From assembly GCA_943367595.1 (NCBI GenBank), contig CALRJS020000012.1:1-64000 (forward strand): DNA of 64,000 nucleotides, read 5' to 3'. Below, in pieces: positions 23,882 to 32,699 of this stretch. The notes under the pieces were generated by a model. That model saw only the letters and a program-made list of their open reading frames with translations, had not been told where the DNA came from and searched no databases. Numbering within the stretch: position 1 is the first letter of the stretch; each line of letters opens with the position of its first letter. The DNA comes from MW101C3 sp943367595 (GTDB taxonomy: Bacteria; Cyanobacteriota; Cyanobacteriia; PCC-6307; Cyanobiaceae). The position numbers and the translations under genes are program-made.

Positions 23882-24868
23882 GTGGAATCACACCGCCATC
23901 CGGGATTGTCCTGTCTGCCACGCCGCCCAGGCGGCCGTTCCAAGACCAGCCACCGCTGGCCAGCGCTGCCCTGGTGCGCAGCCGCCTTGCTTGCCGCCTG
24001 GGTGCTGCCAGCCACTGCCCGCGCCGAAACGGTGCTGGAGCGGGCGGCGCGCACCGGCGTGATCACCATGGGCGGCCGCACCGACCTGGTGCCCTACTCC
24101 TTCGTGGACAGCAAGGGCCAGCTGGTGGGCCTGTCGATGGATGTGGCCGAGCGGATCGCCGCCGAAGCCAGCACGTACCTGAACCGTCCGGTGCGGCTGG
24201 CGTTCACCGCCGCCCCCGATGCGAACGCCCTGTTCAAACAGGTGCACACCGGCGAGACCGACCTGGCCTGCGGCGTCCAGTTCACCTGGGAGCGGGACAT
24301 GTTCGTCGACTATTCGATCCCCTTCAGCCTCTCGGGAATCCGCCTGCTCACCCGCAGTGGTGGGCTCGATGGCATGGCCGCCTCGCTGCAAGGCAAGCGG
24401 ATCGGCGTGCTGGCCGGCTCCCTGGGTGACGCCACGATCAAGAGCTATGCGCCCCAGGCGGTGCGGGTGCCCCTCACCGAGATTGATGCGGCCGTTGCTG
24501 CGCTGCAGGCGGGCCAGGTGGACGCACTGGCAGGCGATTCCATCCTGCTGGCGGGCGCCGTGGCGAAAACGGGCGCCAAGGGTCTGGCGCTGGTGCCCGG
24601 GGTGGGACTGCAGCGCTATGCGGTGGGGTGCATCATCCCGGAGAACAATTCCACCTTCCGCAACCTGATGAACCTGGCGATTGCCAAGTTGCTTCAGGGC
24701 TATATCAACGGCAATCGTGAGGCCACCGAGAGCGTGAATCGCTGGTTGGGCCCCACTGGAATTCTGGAATTACCGCCACAAGTGATCAAAGATTATTTTC
24801 AGATGGTGCTGCTCACGAATGAGCAGATCCGCGTCCCGGCCGACCCCACACCGCAAGCAAAACCATGA
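23882..24868 (+). CDS. grrP: Extracellular substrate-binding-like protein GrrP
   Basis: About 328 residues of the family 3 solute-binding fold. A signal peptide (CAAALLAAWVLPATARA) leads to AARTGVITMGGRTDLVPYSF and FTWERDMFVDYSIPFSLSGIRLL. No transporter permease or ATPase accompanies it. Instead it overlaps the next gene, grrA, by four bases (ATGA), the arrangement known for GrrP, an orphan binding-like protein linked to radical-SAM-modified Gly-rich peptides. The start is taken as GTG 23882, since no closer start precedes the signal peptide. The long open frame further upstream is the complement of selD. GrrP's role in peptide maturation or binding is unproven. Confidence 0.82.
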   Translation: MESHRHPGLSCLPRRPGGRSKTSHRWPALPWCAAALLAAWVLPATARAETVLERAARTGVITMGGRTDLVPYSFVDSKGQLVGLSMDVAERIAAEASTYLNRPVRLAFTAAPDANALFKQVHTGETDLACGVQFTWERDMFVDYSIPFSLSGIRLLTRSGGLDGMAASLQGKRIGVLAGSLGDATIKSYAPQAVRVPLTEIDAAVAALQAGQVDALAGDSILLAGAVAKTGAKGLALVPGVGLQRYAVGCIIPENNSTFRNLMNLAIAKLLQGYINGNREATESVNRWLGPTGILELPPQVIKDYFQMVLLTNEQIRVPADPTPQAKP

Positions 24869-25293
24869 GCATTCACTCCCGCGCCGGCGTTCTGGGTTAC
24901 CTGCTGGCGCTGGCGGCGCTCGCCCTGCCGGCCACCGCCGCACCGATGGCCTCCCAGCCGGAGGCGTCGGTGGAGGTCCGTTTGCGCCGCATTGCCGCCG
25001 CCTACCGCGCCCATAACGGCGTGGTGGCAGGCCTCAGCAACGAAGGCTTCAGCAGTTACGGCCTCAGCAGCCAAGGCGGCAGCGAGGAGGCCAGCCTGCT
25101 GGCCGCCGGCTTCGCCAACGCCAGGCGGGGCGGCTGGGCCAACGCCGGCGGCGGTGGCGGCTTCGTCAACGGGCACCCCTACTACGGCGGCGGGGGCGGC
25201 GGCTTCGTCAACGGCGGCGGCGGCTTCGTCAATGCCCGCTACGGCGGCGGCTTCGTCAACGGGGGCGGGGGCGGAGCTTTCCGCAACTGGTGA
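24865..25293 (+). CDS. grrA: Gly-rich repeat RiPP precursor GrrA
   Basis: The 142-residue protein has a secretion-like N-terminus (LGYLLALAALALPATAA), a conserved leader-type segment (VEVRLRRIAAAYRAHNG) and a Gly-rich C-terminal third. That third carries seven aromatic-X-Asn triplets: FAN, WAN, FVN four times and FRN. In the GrrA family such triplets are cross-linked into three-residue cyclophanes by the radical SAM enzyme GrrM. No grrM follows: the next gene is an mscS on the other strand, ending 71 bases downstream. Precursor identity is strong; the modification here is predicted only. Confidence 0.85.
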   Translation: MSIHSRAGVLGYLLALAALALPATAAPMASQPEASVEVRLRRIAAAYRAHNGVVAGLSNEGFSSYGLSSQGGSEEASLLAAGFANARRGGWANAGGGGGFVNGHPYYGGGGGGFVNGGGGFVNARYGGGFVNGGGGGAFRNW

Positions 25294-25363
25294 GGGCCTG
25301 AACGCGAGGCCATCGCCACGGCTGCACCCCTGGGCCGCCAGTGCTGCCCTCTGGCCGGGCCGA

Positions 25364-27226
25364 TCAGCCCGACACCAACGCCGGCGCGGGAGAAGCCAGG
25401 GGAATCCGCTCCCGCTGGAGGCGATCGAGCAGGCGCCGTTGCAGCTCACGGCTGCAGGCCCACTGCTGGCCGGCCTGGGTGGTCAGCAGCATGCTCACGG
25501 TGATTCCGAGCGGGCCGGTGCCGATGACCCCGCGCAGGAAGGGGGCCGCCACCTGCAGCGGCCCCCAGAGCGGATCGCGGCCGAGGGCGTCGAGTTCGTC
25601 GGCGATCACCGCCAGCACGGCGTTGATGTCGGCGATGCGATGGGAGAGCAGCAGCTCCACCAACTTGCCGGAGCGGATCTTGGTGTGGTTCACCACCCGG
25701 TCGAAGGCACCGTTCTGAATCACTGCCACCCGCTGATCGAGGCAGCGCAGCTGGGTGCTCAGCACGCTCAGATCCACCACATCGCCTTCGATGTCGCCGA
25801 TCTCGATCCAGTCACCGATGGCGTAGCGATCCTCCAGCAGCACCGCCAGGCCGGCGGCGAAATCCCGCAGCAGCCCCTGGAACACGATCGCCAGGCCGCC
25901 CAGCACGGCGCCGCCCGCCAGCAGGAACGACGCAGAGGTTTCGCGCACGCCGGGGATGCCCACCACCACCCAGCCGGCGGCGATGGCGATGCAGGCCAGA
26001 TCCACCAGCCGGTGGAAGATGCGCTCGAGGCTGTGATGGCGCTGGTCGCGGCGGGCCAGCTGGTCGGCAGGCACCCGGCCACTGGCGGCCCATTGATCCA
26101 GCAGGAACGACACCAGCGCGCGCCCCAGCAGCGCCGTGAAGGCGAACACCAGCACCTTGATCGCCACCAGCGCTGGCTGCAGCAACACCTCCAGGGCCAG
26201 CGGCACACCGCCGGGGATGGCCATCAGGCCCAGCGCCACCACCGCCATCAGTTGCAGCAGCACGAGCACGAGCAGCACGACGCTGAGCGCCTCGAACAGC
26301 TGCAGGCGCAGCCCGCGTGTGGCAGCCGCCGCTGGGGCCGCTGAAGCCATCGGGGCCGCCAGCGCGAACGCCGCCGGCGCCGCCACCTGCGCCTTGAGCG
26401 TGGCGATGGCCAGGCGGTTGCGGCGCCACAGCCAGAAGGTGACAGCAGTCAGCAGCAGCACCAGGGCCATGGCCAGCAGGCAGAGCATCAACCGCTGGCG
26501 CAGGCTCTGCGGCAGCAGCGCCGCGCGGGCGTAGCGCAGGCGGCTCTGCAGCCGTTCCTGCCAGCGTCGTCCCAGCTCCAGCGCTGTGGTGCCGTTCATG
26601 GTGGCGTCGGCGAAGGTCACGGTGAGCAGCGGCAGCGGCTGCGGCCGCTCCGGCACCGTGGCCTCGAGGATCACGGCGCCGGTGGGCAGCTGCCGCACCT
26701 CCACCTTGAGGTCGTCCGGGGCGGCACGCACGCCATCGGCCAGACCCCCCTCACAGGCGGGATCGTTGGCCCCCAGGGCCCGCAGCAGGCTCCACTCGGC
26801 CAGCCGTTCGCTGTTGGTGCACAGGGCGGTGGGGTTATTGAGCAGGCGCAGGTTGCCCTCGATCACCTGCGCGCGGCGCTCTGCATCAGGGCCGGCCTCC
26901 GCCTCACTGCCGTGGCCGCCGCCGGTGCCGTTGCCGTTACCGCTTCCGTTGCCCACCACCGGCGAGGCCACCATCAGCGTGGGAATGCCGAGGATGCGCA
27001 CGATCGCCACCTCATAGCTGCCGGCCGCCACCATCGAACTGGCCCGATCGAGGGAGGGCGGTGAGGCCGTGAAGCTGGGGCGTGCGGGTGAGGGGATCTG
27101 AACGGCCGCCGGCGTGGCCCGCAGCGGCGAGCCCAGACCCAGCAGCAGCGCCACCACCAGTGCCAGCGCCCCGAGCAGCCAGGTGCGCGCTGCCTGAAGC
27201 AGCCAGGTGCGCGCCGGCTTCGTCAA
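25364..27226 (-). CDS. MscS-family mechanosensitive ion channel
   Basis: About 620 residues. An N-terminal signal-like helix and a roughly 230-residue extracytoplasmic region precede several membrane helices (LMLCLLAMALVLLLTAVTFWL, then SVVLLVLVLLQLMAVVALGL). The MscS pore and beta domain follow (GGAVLGGLAIVFQGLLRDFA, YAIGDWIEIGDIEGDVVDLS). It is a large MscS type with an N-terminal extension, presumably protecting against osmotic downshift. The frame reaches 27322, inside the tRNA-Leu gene. The TTG at 27226 has an AGGGAAGG ribosome-binding site just upstream and is preferred. Confidence 0.85.
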   Translation of the reverse strand: MTKPARTWLLQAARTWLLGALALVVALLLGLGSPLRATPAAVQIPSPARPSFTASPPSLDRASSMVAAGSYEVAIVRILGIPTLMVASPVVGNGSGNGNGTGGGHGSEAEAGPDAERRAQVIEGNLRLLNNPTALCTNSERLAEWSLLRALGANDPACEGGLADGVRAAPDDLKVEVRQLPTGAVILEATVPERPQPLPLLTVTFADATMNGTTALELGRRWQERLQSRLRYARAALLPQSLRQRLMLCLLAMALVLLLTAVTFWLWRRNRLAIATLKAQVAAPAAFALAAPMASAAPAAAATRGLRLQLFEALSVVLLVLVLLQLMAVVALGLMAIPGGVPLALEVLLQPALVAIKVLVFAFTALLGRALVSFLLDQWAASGRVPADQLARRDQRHHSLERIFHRLVDLACIAIAAGWVVVGIPGVRETSASFLLAGGAVLGGLAIVFQGLLRDFAAGLAVLLEDRYAIGDWIEIGDIEGDVVDLSVLSTQLRCLDQRVAVIQNGAFDRVVNHTKIRSGKLVELLLSHRIADINAVLAVIADELDALGRDPLWGPLQVAAPFLRGVIGTGPLGITVSMLLTTQAGQQWACSRELQRRLLDRLQRERIPLASPAPALVSG

Positions 27227-27283
27227 TCCGCCTTCCCTGTCGATGACATGGTGCCTGCGGTCAATGTCATGTTGCCTGCGCCA

Positions 27284-27365
27284 TGCCCACCGGGGGACTT
27301 GAACCCCCACGACCGAAGCCACTGGTACCTAAAACCAGCGCGTCTACCAATTCCGCCAGGTGGGC
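27284..27365 (-). tRNA. tRNA-Leu (anticodon UAG)
   Basis: On the minus strand the 82-base sequence folds as a class II tRNA. Acceptor arm GCCCACC pairs with GGTGGGC plus discriminator A, the D-loop has the GGTAGACGC type, and anticodon stem CTGGT-TTTAGGT-ACCAG shows UAG. A short variable arm follows (TGGCTTCGGTCG), and the T-arm is GGGGGTTCAAGTCCCCC. CCA is not encoded. It would read CUN leucine codons. Confidence 0.96.
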
Positions 27366-27419
27366 AGCGAGCCGACTGTAATCAGCGGCGCAGAATGGAG
27401 CCGCCCTGCTGCGACGGCC

Positions 27420-28583
27420 ATGCTTGCCACCCTCGGTGGAACCCTGGCCCTGGTCGCCGGCCTCGCCGTGCTGCTCCTGCCGCTGCTGGTGCCAGAGCTG
27501 AGCCGCCCGCGTGATGCCTTCTGGGGCGCGGTGGTGCTGCTGCTGGGCCTGGTGCTGGTCACCAGTGCCGAGCGGCTGAGCGGCGCGCCGATGCTGGCGG
27601 TGCTCTGCGGCGGGCTGCTGATCGGGCGGCTCAGCACCGAGGTGAGCCAGAGCCGCTGGCGGCAGCTGAGCGAGGAGGAACGCCTGAGCTTCTGGTCTGC
27701 AGCGCGGTGGCAGACGAGCCTGAACCAGTTCGGCGCCACCGTGATCGCCCTCGGCGGGCTGCTGTTCACCCGGGCCACGGCGCTGGGCGGCTGGCTCAAG
27801 CAACGCACCGCCGCCGTTTCCGCAAGCCTCTCCAGCAGGGCCACCAGCGCCAAGCCAGCCCAGACCACCAAGCGCTGGGTGCGCCCCGAACCTGCCGGCG
27901 CAGAGACTCCCACGGCTCCCGCTCCCCCAGCGCCAGCCGCCGACGCCCCGGTAGCAGCGCTGGCGGTGGTGAGCGACTTCACGGAGGTGGACGCCCGCGT
28001 GCGCGCAGCGCTCGCCGCCGATCAGAACCCACCGTCAGTCACGGACACCCTCACAGAAACGGATCCAGCCCCAGTGGCACCGGTTCCGGCAGACACCTCA
28101 GCGACGAGCGCTGCCCAGGAGAGCGCTGAGCAAGCGCGTCCGGACTCTGAGAGCCCTGCGGCGGTGGCCCAGGCACCTGCAGCCGAGCCAGAGGCCGGCA
28201 ACGCGCCGGAAGCTGAAGACGCCCCAGCAGACCACCCTCAGGTGCTGGAGCCCGAACGTCAGCCGCTGGACGTTGGGTCTGCTCCTGAGCTTCAGGTGCA
28301 GGACTCCGGACCTGAAGCTGAGCTCGAACCTCAGGCAGAACCGGAGCCCGAGCCAGAGCCAGAAACGGAACCTGGACCCGAACCGAAGCCACAGACGGAA
28401 CTGGAGCCTGTGCCCGAGCCCGAGCCCGAACCTCAGGCTGAACTGGAGCCCAAGCCCGAGCCTCAGATCGAACCGGAGCCTGAGCCCGAACCCCAGCCTG
28501 AGGCCGAACCTGAACCCCAGCCTGAACCTGAACCTTCAGCCGATCACAACCTCGAGCACACTCCCGCCAACCCAGCCCCGTAA
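27420..28583 (+). CDS. Ycf66-like membrane protein with long acidic Pro-Glu repeat tail
   Basis: Residues 1-90 resemble Ycf66, a protein conserved in cyanobacteria and plastids. Two membrane helices (ATLGGTLALVAGLAVLLLPL, then AFWGAVVLLLGLVLVTSAER) are followed by a short soluble piece. The remainder is low complexity: Ala/Pro-rich to about 290, then roughly 90 residues of PEPEPE-type repeats. Total length is 387 residues. The ATG at 27420 lies right before the first helix; an earlier in-frame ATG would overlap the tRNA gene. Function of Ycf66 is not established, and the tail may be a rigid acidic spacer. Confidence 0.72.
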   Translation: MLATLGGTLALVAGLAVLLLPLLVPELSRPRDAFWGAVVLLLGLVLVTSAERLSGAPMLAVLCGGLLIGRLSTEVSQSRWRQLSEEERLSFWSAARWQTSLNQFGATVIALGGLLFTRATALGGWLKQRTAAVSASLSSRATSAKPAQTTKRWVRPEPAGAETPTAPAPPAPAADAPVAALAVVSDFTEVDARVRAALAADQNPPSVTDTLTETDPAPVAPVPADTSATSAAQESAEQARPDSESPAAVAQAPAAEPEAGNAPEAEDAPADHPQVLEPERQPLDVGSAPELQVQDSGPEAELEPQAEPEPEPEPETEPGPEPKPQTELEPVPEPEPEPQAELEPKPEPQIEPEPEPEPQPEAEPEPQPEPEPSADHNLEHTPANPAP

Positions 28584-28602
28584 CCGTCTGGCGTCGCCTC
28601 CA

Positions 28603-29004
28603 TCAAGGCTCAGCCGACGCCGCCCCGGCGCGCTCCTCCTCGCGCCGCTCCTCCGCCAGTTCGCGGCTGAGGAACAGGTTCAAGGTGGTGCGGATCACGG
28701 CCACCACCGCCAGCTGAATCAGGTTGCTCTCCGAGGGGGCGGTGGTGGTGGCGACGATGTCGGCCGCCAACTGAAATTCCAGGGCCATCGCCAGCCAGCT
28801 GCCGAAGGTGAGCCGGATGGCGTTGGCGGGCCGCAGCGCGGCCGGATCCGCGAGGGCGGGGCGGGTCCACAGCCGGCGACCCGCGAGCGTGCGCTGCAGG
28901 ATCGCCAGCAGCCCGGCCAGCACGCACAGCAACGACAACCCCTCCAGCAGCAGCCGCAGCGCCACGGAGAAGCGTTCGAGCAGCACGGTGATCGGCAGGC
29001 TCAT
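28603..29004 (-). CDS. DUF1622 family membrane protein
   Basis: A 133-residue protein with three predicted membrane helices (ALRLLLEGLSLLCVLAGLLA, then RLTFGSWLAMALEFQLAADI, and LIQLAVVAVIRTTLNLFL), the layout of the DUF1622 family. The last 20 residues are charged (RELAEERREEERAG). Function is unknown. It converges on the Ycf66-like gene with 19 bases between stops and is divergent from ileS. Confidence 0.82.
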   Translation of the reverse strand: MSLPITVLLERFSVALRLLLEGLSLLCVLAGLLAILQRTLAGRRLWTRPALADPAALRPANAIRLTFGSWLAMALEFQLAADIVATTTAPSESNLIQLAVVAVIRTTLNLFLSRELAEERREEERAGAASAEP

Positions 29005-29100
29005 GGCCACGGGTCTCCCGCGCGGAAGGACAGCAAGCTCCACGCAACCACACCTTCCCCGGCGCGCGCCGCTCTCGCCACGCGCCGCCCTCACCGGGGA

Positions 29101-32100
29101 ATGCCGGGGCCGATAATCCCGGTTGCTGCCCCAGGCGCCGTGACCGCCCCGCCGGTGTCCTACAAGGACACCCTCAACCTGCTGCAGACCCCCTTCGGGA
29201 TGCGGGCCAACGCCAGGATGCGTGAACCCGAACTGCAGGCGTTCTGGGCCGAGCAGCGCCTCTACGAGCGGCTCAGCAGCAGCAACCCCGGGCCGGTGTT
29301 CACCCTGCACGACGGGCCGCCGTATGCCAACGGCGCCCTGCACGTGGGGCATGCGCTCAACAAGATCCTCAAGGACATCATCAACAAGTACGCCCTGCTG
29401 AAGGGGCGACGGGCGCGCTTCGTGCCCGGCTGGGACTGCCACGGGCTGCCGATCGAGCTCAAGGTGTTGCAGGGCATGGGCAGCGAGGAGCGTCGCGGGC
29501 TCACGCCGATCGAGCTGCGCCGCCGCGCCCACGCCTATGCGCTCGAGCAGGTGGCGGGCCAGAAGGCGGGCTTCCGCCGCTGGGGCATCTGGGCCGACTG
29601 GGACCAGCCCTATCTCACCCTGCAGAAGCACTACGAGGCCGCCCAGATCGGTGTCTTCGGCCGGATGGTGCTGGCGGGTCACATCTACCGGGGCCTCAAG
29701 CCGGTGCACTGGAGCCCCAGCTCCCGCACCGCCCTGGCTGAAGCGGAGCTGGAATACCCCGACGGCCACACCTCCCCGAGCGTCTACGTGGCGTTTCCGG
29801 TGGTGGAGCTGCCGGCGGGGCTGGGCGCACGCCTCACCGCCATCGGCCTCACCAGCGCGGAGGCGGCCACCACACCGGCGGCCGGTGCCCTGGCCGTGGC
29901 GATCTGGACCACCACCCCCTGGACCCTGCCGGCCAACCTGGCGGTGTCGGTGAACGGGGCGCTCGATTACGCGGTGTGCCGGGTGGAGCCGGGCCGCCAT
30001 CTGATCGTGGCCACGGCGCTGGTGGAGAGCCTGCGCGAGAGCCTGGCGCTGCCGCTGGAGCCGCTGCTGTCGCTGAAGGGGGCCGAGCTGGAGGGGGTCG
30101 TGTACCGCCATCCCCTGATGGAGCGCAGCAGCCCGGTGGTGATCGGCGGCGATTACATCACCACCGAAGCGGGAACGGGCCTGGTGCACACGGCACCGGG
30201 CCATGGCGTCGACGACTTCAACACCGGCCGCAAGGCGGGCCTGCCCGTGCTCTGCCCGGTGGACGAAGGCGGCACGCTCACCGCCGAAGCGGGCCCGTTC
30301 GCCGGCCTCAACGTGCTGAAAGACGCCAACCCGGCGATCATCTCCGCCCTGGAAGGGGCCGGCGCCCTGCTCAAGCAGGAGAGCTACGCGCACCGCTACC
30401 CCTACGACTGGCGTACCAAGAAACCGACGATCTTCCGGGCCACCGAGCAGTGGTTCGCCTCGGTGGAGGGCTTCCGAGCCGAGGCGCTCGACGCCATCGC
30501 CGCCGTCGACTGGCTGCCGGCCAGTGGCCGCAACCGCATCGAGGCGATGGTGCGCGAACGGGGCGACTGGTGCATCTCGCGCCAGCGCACCTGGGGTGTG
30601 CCGATCCCGGTGTTTTATCACCGCGAAACGGGCGAGGTGCTGCTCGATGCGGCCACGCTCGATCACATCCAGGCGCTGATCGCCGCCCACGGCTCGGATG
30701 TGTGGTGGGAGAAGGAGGAAGCCGAGCTGCTGCCCCCTTCCCATGCCGCCGAGGCGCATCTGTGGCGCAAGGGCACCGACACCATGGACGTCTGGTTCGA
30801 CTCCGGCTCCTCCTGGGCAGCGGTGCTGGGCGGCCTGCAGGCCGGCGCAGCCGCTGAGACCCCTGAAGCCAGTGAAGGCGCTGAGATCCCTCAAGCGAGC
30901 AAAACCCCTGGTCAGCCCTCAACCAGCGCAACCGCCGAGGCGTCCCAACAGCCAGCCGCCACACCCCTCAATTACCCCGCCGACCTCTATCTGGAGGGCT
31001 CGGATCAGCACCGCGGCTGGTTCCAGAGCAGCCTGCTCACCTCCGTGGCCGTGAACGGCAGCGCCCCTTACAAGCGGGTGCTCACCCATGGCTTCACCCT
31101 CGATGAGAAGGGCCGCAAGATGAGCAAATCGCTGGGCAATGTGGTGGATCCGGCGGTGCTGGTGGAGGGCGGCAAGAATGAGAAGCAGGAGCCGGCCTAC
31201 GGCGCCGATGTGCTGCGGCTGTGGGTGAGCTCGGTGGATTATTCCGCCGATGTGCCGCTGGGTCCGGGGATCGTCAAGCAGCTGGCGGATGTGAGCCGCA
31301 AGGTGCGCAACACGGCCCGCTATCTGCTCGGCAACCTGCACGACTTCGACCCACGGCCCCGCGCTGAAGGAGGCGACGCCGTGCCGTTGGCGGAGCTTCC
31401 CCTGCTCGACCGCTGGATGCTGCACCGCACCGCTGCGCTGATCGAGGCGGTGAGCACCGATTTCGACAACTTCGCCTTCTATCGCTTCTTCCAGGCGCTG
31501 CAGAATTTCTGCGTGGTCGATCTGTCGAACGTCTACTTCGACATCGCCAAGGACAGGCTGTACGTGAGCGCCGCCGGGTCCTTCCGCCGCCGCAGCTGCC
31601 AGACGGTGCTGCAGCTGGTGGTGGAACGGCTGGCCGGGCTGATCGCCCCGGTGCTCTGCCACATGGCGGAGGACATCTGGCAGAACCTGCCCTACCCCGT
31701 GGCCGAAGCGTCGGTGTTCGAGCGCGGCTGGCCCACCGCCCCGGCCGCGTGGAGCGCGCCGGAGCTGCTGGCACCGATGGAGCGCATCCTGGCCCTGCGG
31801 GCCCGGGTGAACCGGCAGCTGGAGAGCTGCCGCAGTGCCGGTGCCCTGGGCGCCTCTCTGGAGGCGCAGGTGCAGCTGAGCGGCGTTGATGCCGCTCTGG
31901 CTGAGGCCCTGGAGCTGCTGCAGAGCAGCACCCACCCGGAGGTCGACAACCTGGCCGACTGGCTGCTGGTGTCGGCGGTGCAGCTGGAGGGCGCGGCACC
32001 GGCGGTGGTGCTGGCCGAAGACCATGGCGACACTCCCACCAGCGACGACAGCAACGACACCGGTGGCGGCTTCAGGCTGCGGCTCGCCCACGCCGACGGC

Positions 32101-32211
32101 GAGAAGTGCGAGCGTTGCTGGCACTACACCACCGATGTGGAGGAGCACACCCTGGCGCCAGGAGTGAGCGGGCGGATCTGCGGGCGCTGCCGCCAGATCC
32201 TTGCTGACTGA
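29101..32211 (+). CDS. ileS: Isoleucyl-tRNA synthetase with low-complexity insertion
   Basis: Charges tRNA-Ile. Class I signatures: PYANGALHVGHAL (HIGH) near residue 77 and KMSKS near 675. The CP1 editing domain lies between, with TTTPWTLPANLAV. A C-terminal zinc ribbon ends the protein (CERCWHYTT, CGRC). Oddly, about 45 Ala/Glu/Ser/Thr/Pro-rich residues (nt 30835-30970) interrupt the catalytic domain between SSWAAVLGG and YPADLYLEGSDQHRGW. The start is ATG 29101; GTG 29140 is possible. Family length is near 960-990, so the extra length is largely this insert. Confidence 0.96.
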   Translation: MPGPIIPVAAPGAVTAPPVSYKDTLNLLQTPFGMRANARMREPELQAFWAEQRLYERLSSSNPGPVFTLHDGPPYANGALHVGHALNKILKDIINKYALLKGRRARFVPGWDCHGLPIELKVLQGMGSEERRGLTPIELRRRAHAYALEQVAGQKAGFRRWGIWADWDQPYLTLQKHYEAAQIGVFGRMVLAGHIYRGLKPVHWSPSSRTALAEAELEYPDGHTSPSVYVAFPVVELPAGLGARLTAIGLTSAEAATTPAAGALAVAIWTTTPWTLPANLAVSVNGALDYAVCRVEPGRHLIVATALVESLRESLALPLEPLLSLKGAELEGVVYRHPLMERSSPVVIGGDYITTEAGTGLVHTAPGHGVDDFNTGRKAGLPVLCPVDEGGTLTAEAGPFAGLNVLKDANPAIISALEGAGALLKQESYAHRYPYDWRTKKPTIFRATEQWFASVEGFRAEALDAIAAVDWLPASGRNRIEAMVRERGDWCISRQRTWGVPIPVFYHRETGEVLLDAATLDHIQALIAAHGSDVWWEKEEAELLPPSHAAEAHLWRKGTDTMDVWFDSGSSWAAVLGGLQAGAAAETPEASEGAEIPQASKTPGQPSTSATAEASQQPAATPLNYPADLYLEGSDQHRGWFQSSLLTSVAVNGSAPYKRVLTHGFTLDEKGRKMSKSLGNVVDPAVLVEGGKNEKQEPAYGADVLRLWVSSVDYSADVPLGPGIVKQLADVSRKVRNTARYLLGNLHDFDPRPRAEGGDAVPLAELPLLDRWMLHRTAALIEAVSTDFDNFAFYRFFQALQNFCVVDLSNVYFDIAKDRLYVSAAGSFRRRSCQTVLQLVVERLAGLIAPVLCHMAEDIWQNLPYPVAEASVFERGWPTAPAAWSAPELLAPMERILALRARVNRQLESCRSAGALGASLEAQVQLSGVDAALAEALELLQSSTHPEVDNLADWLLVSAVQLEGAAPAVVLAEDHGDTPTSDDSNDTGGGFRLRLAHADGEKCERCWHYTTDVEEHTLAPGVSGRICGRCRQILAD

Positions 32212-32232
32212 CCATTCACAGAGGGCGGAATC

Positions 32233-32248
32233 AGCGGCTCCAGCCGCT
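32233..32248. terminator. Hairpin AGCGGC-TCCA-GCCGCT between ileS and merR gene
   Basis: A perfect 6-bp inverted repeat with a four-base loop, 22 bases after the ileS stop. No T-run follows, so it may be a weak terminator or an operator for the MerR-type regulator downstream. Confidence 0.35.
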
Positions 32249-32309
32249 AGCTTCACCGGCCGAATGGAGAGTGGCAGCGATGGCGCGTCCCGCCGTGGGG
32301 CAAGGGGGC

Positions 32310-32699
32310 ATGAAGATCGGGGCACTGGCGTCACGTAGCGGCGTGCCGGTCAAGACCCTGCGGTATTACGAAGACCTGGGCCTGCTGCCGGCGATCGGCC
32401 GCAGCGAGGGTGGCTATCGCCTGTTCGATGAACACAGCCTGCGCCGTCTGGAGTTCATCCGGCGGCTGAAAACCCTGGGGCTGACGCTGGAGGAGATCCA
32501 GGCCTGCCTCGCTGTCCACGACGCCGGCGCCCTGCCGTGCGACAGCATCCAGGCCCAGCTCCTGCACCAGATCGAGCGGATCGATCACCAGATCCGCGAT
32601 CTGCGTCACCTCAAGACGGAGCTGAAGGAGCTGCTGGCCCGCTGGCAGCGCCATCCTGTCGACGACGGCAGCGAAATCTGCCCGAACCTGCACATCTGA
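32310..32699 (+). CDS. MerR family transcriptional regulator
   Basis: 129 residues. The N-terminal winged helix (MKIGALASRSGVPVKTLRYYE) is followed by a coiled-coil dimer helix (HQIERIDHQIRDLRHLKTEL) and a short tail ending EICPNLHI. Cys in GALPCDS and in EICPNL could bind a metal, as in CueR/ZntR-type sensors, but the pattern is not diagnostic. I chose ATG 32310 because AAGGGGG lies just before it. Its 3' end overlaps the convergent P-type ATPase gene by 89 bases. Whether it regulates that ATPase is unclear, since the ATPase promoter is almost 3 kb away. Confidence 0.83.
   Translation: MKIGALASRSGVPVKTLRYYEDLGLLPAIGRSEGGYRLFDEHSLRRLEFIRRLKTLGLTLEEIQACLAVHDAGALPCDSIQAQLLHQIERIDHQIRDLRHLKTELKELLARWQRHPVDDGSEICPNLHI

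Noticed and set aside
20645..24868. 1407-codon plus-strand open frame
   Set aside because: Only its last 328 codons (GrrP) look like protein; the rest is an alternative frame of selU and the complement of selD.
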